DNA from: a virus
DNA length: 64,000 bases
Direction: 5' to 3' (one strand)
Virus record (IMG/VR): IMGVR_UViG_3300036399_001571
Coordinates: 108,520-172,519 of that record
The translations under genes were made by a program, and so were the position numbers. Below the pieces are notes generated by a model. It had not been told where the DNA came from and did no database searches. It saw only the letters and a program-made list of their open reading frames with translations. How positions within the stretch are numbered: the stretch's first letter is position 1; each line of letters begins with the position of its first letter. Shown here in pieces: positions 61,001 through 64,000 of the stretch.

Positions 61001-64000
61001 TCTGCGTCTCGGCGTGCTTCCTCTTCTTTGAGCATTTCGGCAATTTTTTCAATGTCGGTTTCTGCTTTAAACTTGCGTTGCCATTCTATGCGGCTGTTTT
61101 CATAAGAGTCAGCCCATCGTGCTGCATCTTCTGGGGACTTAAAACCCTCCGAGCCAACTCCGGCAATGTCCCAGTCGATTTCGTCGTCTTCACCGACACC
61201 GTCCATGACCATCAATTCAGCAAACCACTCACCGGATTCATCCTGGCTTACATTCCACTGACTCGGGCGCGAGCGTCCACCTAGGAAGGCGCTTGCCTCA
61301 AACCAACTTCTGTCGCCATCGCGATAGCCTCTGCGCATATCGAATTCAGTGAGAACCTCATCACCAAATGCGCCCATTTCATCAGCAAGAGTTCTTACTG
61401 TCCCCTCAGGATTTAGCACATACTTGCTACGTCTTCCAGACGAGAGAGCAGCAGGTGCTCCGTCATACGTAGCATCCCTGTTTCCAGGTATGACTCCAGC
61501 CTCAGCAACCTTTCTACCAAGCTTTTTGCTCATCGATGGAGAGAGGGATATTGCGTAGTCGTGCGCTTTCTGCGCTTGCTCAAAAGCATTCTTAAGTGCA
61601 TCTGGGTCAGACTTGAGTTTCTTGAGCCATGATGCAAGGTATTGAGCATGGTCTTCTCTTGGCTCAGGGGTCAAGCCGTGAGCAGTCATAAAGAATGCTG
61701 ATGCTATTTCCGCAATAAGCTCTTCTTGTGCATATTCAGGGCTTCCAAAGTCTCCCATGTGGTCTCTGTTCAGACGGCTCTTGCCACCCGTCCAGTGCAT
61801 CAACTCATGAGCAAAGACTGCATAATAAGCTTCCTTGCTCTTAAATGACGAAAAAGGAGGAAGTGTTATTTCGTCTGTTGATGGTCTATAGAACGCTCTA
61901 TCTCCACCGTGATTGACTACTGCACCGATTTCTGAAAGTGCTTGTTCAAGTTCTGCAGCACGCTCTTCTTCTGAGAGTTGAGGCATCTTGAATTGTTCTT
62001 TATCAATTCCGTCAATCTGGTCGAGGTTGAAAACATATCCTGTTTTAAAGAAAATTGAACCAGGCTTTATTTCATTGCCATCAGCATCTTTCTTTGCAGG
62101 AATGATTGTTGGGATGATTATCATCGTCCCCTTTTCACCCTTACGAACAGTTCCGCCTTTTTCTTTCCACTGATTAAATCCAGCCCAAAGCCCTGTCTCG
62201 TAATTCATTGCATCCTTCTGGAACATCAACATCAACGAGTTGATTCCAGAGTATGGGCGATTGTTGTTCATAGCATTACGTGGAAGAGAAGCATCTCTGT
62301 GCCAAGGGAACTCCCACTTGCCACCTTCTGTCTCTGCTTTTTGTATTTGCTCGATTAGCTTTTCTTGAACGCTTCTATAAACCTCGTCCAACTTCCCTGA
62401 AGACAAACGCTGTCCAGGTTCCATGCCCTCAAGCGGACTTACGTACTTTTTGCTACCCGAACCAAGCGTGTCTCCGCGTTGTTTTTCAACCCAGGACTTT
62501 GCTTCCTTGTCTCTATCACGCAAAAGTTTCATGTGCTTTTGCTCGCGTCTTCTCACAGTTTCACGGCTGAGGCCAAGAGCCTTGGCAGTCTGGTCAAGCG
62601 ATTCTCCACCCATACGACGGTCGTAAATTGACTCGTTCAATGCAAGCTCTGATGCTTCCTCTGCTGCCATACGTGCTTGGTCTTCGCGGTAAGACTCAAC
62701 CTCGTCAAAGTCTGGTCGTTGCAGTGTTCCACGTTCGCGAGCCATGTGGCGCATTTCTGCCTGTCGCACATCTTCGCGTGTCATTCCAAGAGCCGAAGCA
62801 GTGTCCATGAGCGATTCCCCACCCATGCGGCGCTCAAATATCTCCCTATCAGAGACACCCAGCTCCTCTTGGTTCTTTCTCTTTCCAGAGGACAGATTTC
62901 TTGCTTGACGATTGTCGTACTGTGTTTCTAGATAATCCTGATACATCTGTGACGCAGCGTACGCAACGTCTTGAGCAAATCTTTCTCCACCGGCACCATA
63001 CTCGTTAATGTATTCATCCCGTGTTTCGCCGTCGGTATCCATCCAGTGGTCAAGGATTCTCTCTGCCTCCATGCCGGTGTGGCCAATCTCTCCCAATTCC
63101 CAAAGCTGGTCTTTTCTCACTGCTTCCTCTGGGTCTTCGTATCTCTCGAACCCAGTTCTAGTACGTCTGCCGGAGCTGAGACCCTGACGATTTTTGTCTG
63201 CGAATTGTCTTTGTCGGATTTGACCTAGTTCTCGGCGTAGTTTTGACTTGTAGTTGTCGCTAAGACCAAGTTCAAGGCTGCGTAAGATTTTTTCTGCTCT
63301 GGCGGCATCTCGGATTGGCTGAAATGCTTTAAACTTTTCATCGGCCAAATCATAAACGACATCTTCGTCGACCTTGTTGTCGTCAATCTGTATAAGAGTA
63401 AATCCTTCATTTTCTTTGTTGTTAGGCTTGCTCCAGATGTCTTCGTCTGCGATTAAGAAACCAGTTCCATTATCGGTATCAAAATCTATCCCATAACCGT
63501 CGTTGATGTATTCTGGCGTGTCTAGCTGCTTACCATTTTCGTCATGCGTAATCACGATGTCGATTGAGCCGGCGTATGGCCGTGGAGTGTCTCTTCTTGA
63601 GCTGTATTCTCCCTCGACTAGTTCGATTTCGAAATCGGAACCATTAACGATTACACCCCTTCGCCCGTCATTGAGGGTGACTGTGTTCCCAATAAAATCC
63701 CTTCCGTTTGCTGAAGAAATAGTGTCAAGGTCAACTACGAACTCATCCGCATACGGACCACTGTCGTCCCATCTACCGGTAGGGAAAGAAGCGTCCATAT
63801 CCCCGCCGTATTCATCAAATAACGCAGGCTTTGAATCTCTGGACATTGCTTCGTCAAGAACTTCTTTTCTCCTAGAAGAAAGACGAGAACCATCAGTGTC
63901 TTGATTTTTTTCTCCTGCAATGAATTTCTTTATGTCGTCAATCGAGATGTTCCCAGTCATGTCTTCGTAGTACTGGTCGATAACATCTTGCTCTGATGGC
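58051..64000 (-). CDS. Giant polyvalent protein with SSG-separated modules and ArdC/zincin, over 1969 aa, 5' end outside window
   Basis: Numbering from the first in-window ATG (63960); the frame stays open to the edge without a ribosome binding site, so the true start is probably beyond 64000. [L/F/M]SSG motifs at 261, 356, 519, 839, 1041, 1169, 1189, 1488, 1541, 1882 and 1903, plus LSSR at 27. Modules between them: 356-519 holds two near-identical HTH units (RRMGGESLMDTASALGM, RRMGGESLDQTAKALGL); 519-839 is an ArdC-like ssDNA-binding domain (NNNRPYSGINSLMLMF) plus zincin FAHELMHWTGG (His718, Glu719, His722); 1541-1880 holds an HTH-like region; the last 65 residues form a small domain (FAQSLVSQFKAKGFLSPTQW). 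Fits the polyvalent-protein class that is injected with phage DNA. Confidence 0.8.
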   Translation of the reverse strand, partial: PSEQDVIDQYYEDMTGNISIDDIKKFIAGEKNQDTDGSRLSSRRKEVLDEAMSRDSKPALFDEYGGDMDASFPTGRWDDSGPYADEFVVDLDTISSANGRDFIGNTVTLNDGRRGVIVNGSDFEIELVEGEYSSRRDTPRPYAGSIDIVITHDENGKQLDTPEYINDGYGIDFDTDNGTGFLIADEDIWSKPNNKENEGFTLIQIDDNKVDEDVVYDLADEKFKAFQPIRDAARAEKILRSLELGLSDNYKSKLRRELGQIRQRQFADKNRQGLSSGRRTRTGFERYEDPEEAVRKDQLWELGEIGHTGMEAERILDHWMDTDGETRDEYINEYGAGGERFAQDVAYAASQMYQDYLETQYDNRQARNLSSGKRKNQEELGVSDREIFERRMGGESLMDTASALGMTREDVRQAEMRHMARERGTLQRPDFDEVESYREDQARMAAEEASELALNESIYDRRMGGESLDQTAKALGLSRETVRRREQKHMKLLRDRDKEAKSWVEKQRGDTLGSGSKKYVSPLEGMEPGQRLSSGKLDEVYRSVQEKLIEQIQKAETEGGKWEFPWHRDASLPRNAMNNNRPYSGINSLMLMFQKDAMNYETGLWAGFNQWKEKGGTVRKGEKGTMIIIPTIIPAKKDADGNEIKPGSIFFKTGYVFNLDQIDGIDKEQFKMPQLSEEERAAELEQALSEIGAVVNHGGDRAFYRPSTDEITLPPFSSFKSKEAYYAVFAHELMHWTGGKSRLNRDHMGDFGSPEYAQEELIAEIASAFFMTAHGLTPEPREDHAQYLASWLKKLKSDPDALKNAFEQAQKAHDYAISLSPSMSKKLGRKVAEAGVIPGNRDATYDGAPAALSSGRRSKYVLNPEGTVRTLADEMGAFGDEVLTEFDMRRGYRDGDRSWFEASAFLGGRSRPSQWNVSQDESGEWFAELMVMDGVGEDDEIDWDIAGVGSEGFKSPEDAARWADSYENSRIEWQRKFKAETDIEKIAEMLKEEEARRDAEYENYKRASRERADRQEYVRMMAQIDESRLDWSAEDWADEASDIQAELMKENSRLSSGVRSRYDETPAEEIGLVTDALKRTDEAGSNSRHIAANLPAVPVEKYDFDSIRRNGEVISFTYNGKPRMVYPTGMMTKKGGGIYFIGLDEESGQYRSFSLHKIEGLIDGAVAPINPTQPGVPQGTSFSSGRRTRSLVSSRIPGGGRLSSGRSPEDIKSEFEKSGQFNNPVTQDALDGKIGFLPNGGRGRIALEDHKKAIDAIDDLVATRDEYIRAALDGKKITKQSTPSIDDLTGQISDDDMEFIDRLDSAIYDIESQLEDHVENLALLNQQTDDLREKIGLLENSYRNSWRDGGKVDFESAMQKHIDDADGDAADAVDSMRFDAQEIQGVLEDIEAIDDSFIRSSLQSQINEIEDLVDSINNTTKPEDFAAKLSDMYYGAINRLERELSDLFGIGESFEESGVSLNRESKGGLPEDIFSPSNLSNFDMVEGDVADFLEPGDAPGLSSGRNRRTQGSKRRPMSDADRQAFADGVRQRAATIPGKKRPGPSKDEFGTEKFSSGRLRMPGELQRNKVGRELAADVKIKFGKTSENNDRSPDGKWMLDARKLQQILKDENGKPLSKEQIADYLGISEIEAEKMFKEGAGISEADAYALIDRAFSDSSNPFQTSDIIDGIWGFGAKPYWYDKDGNQLTREQYDDFLDEGIYMAGLMSPADMVETEQTVAQEISKGGFSVSALSDSLGVESDAELSEALTFEVDGVTFTPTPIQLKKWKQEGVPTGIVEQLVNQGIIPSAGEVFGEDGTKFDNSIPQFSLWRNVVDAVERSGKKVKWDDIDEVLGAAKIISRLKTFEQGKQPKFSPRVGKALRYSDEEVQEIVDRLNKKYDLSETVDSVKGGGSMSSGRRAARRITNSGQEAVTKLSSGRENNGAPENITPRMQKEIMGWAENAKWSGFAQSLVSQFKAKGFLSPTQWTKLLQLHDNSQRRR

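Overview
The window looks like part of a large tailed-phage (or phage-like) genome infecting an actinobacterium. Direct evidence is a HK97-type major capsid protein, a terminase-small-subunit-like HTH protein, a cell-wall lytic enzyme, a tRNA cluster, primase/helicase, SSB and a B12-dependent ribonucleotide reductase. Two WhiB-type Fe-S proteins and CGAAC-N4-GTTCG palindromes of the actinobacterial/Gram-positive LexA type point to an actinobacterial host. No terminase large subunit, portal, prohead protease, integrase or tail genes are visible, so the window is an internal part of a larger genome; the gene at the right edge runs off the end.

Layout. (1) 1-18 kb: an early/accessory region of about 35 very small genes, mostly on the minus strand. 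It is built as repeated cassettes: a near-identical promoter-like element (TTGTAAATCTGATATC followed by a -10-like hexamer, 18 copies), a GAAAGGGG ribosome binding site, one to five small genes joined by TAATG/ATGA/GTGA overlaps, and a stem-loop often built on AGCCCCG/CGGGGCT. Between the cassettes lie five LexA-box-like palindromes and two perfect TGTTCCACGTGGAACA palindromes identical in type to chromosomal parS sites. Small membrane proteins, a lipoprotein, two membrane-anchored LysM proteins, zinc-ribbon proteins, a WhiB, a DUF932 protein and a SMARCAL1-like helicase with two HARP-like modules sit here. (2) 17.6-26.6 kb, minus strand: a MerR-like regulator, a wHTH-like protein, then a modification block (2OG-Fe(II) oxygenase, two tandemly duplicated SGNH-like proteins, NodU/TobZ-type carbamoyltransferase), two tRNA loci, a PD-(D/E)XK-like nuclease and an exported lytic transglycosylase-like protein. 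(3) 26.6-38.6 kb: replication and nucleotide metabolism: SSB, DUF5872 protein, RHH protein, TerS-like protein, Toprim/RecA-like primase-helicase, second WhiB, histone-H1-like protein, class II ribonucleotide reductase, two HNH endonucleases, five tRNA genes (one aberrant) and another Fe/2OG oxygenase. (4) 38.6-64 kb, minus strand: nuclease, ferredoxin, a disordered repeat protein, an Asp/Asn-hydroxylase-like oxygenase, the major capsid protein, and a long block ending in two giant multidomain proteins of 2632 and more than 1969 residues.

The most interesting feature is in region 4. The giant proteins are strings of unrelated domains (ArdC-like antirestriction plus zincin, a second HEIAH metallopeptidase, an ADP-ribosyltransferase-like domain, paired HTH modules) separated by a short recurring motif, [L/F/M]-S-S-G-[R/K]. 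A related LSSR sequence occurs in the major capsid protein at residue 94, where HK97-type capsid proteins lose their delta domain. I infer that one maturation protease may cut both the capsid protein and the giant proteins, releasing a set of injected effector proteins inside the head. The domain calls are from sequence reading alone; nothing was searched against a database.
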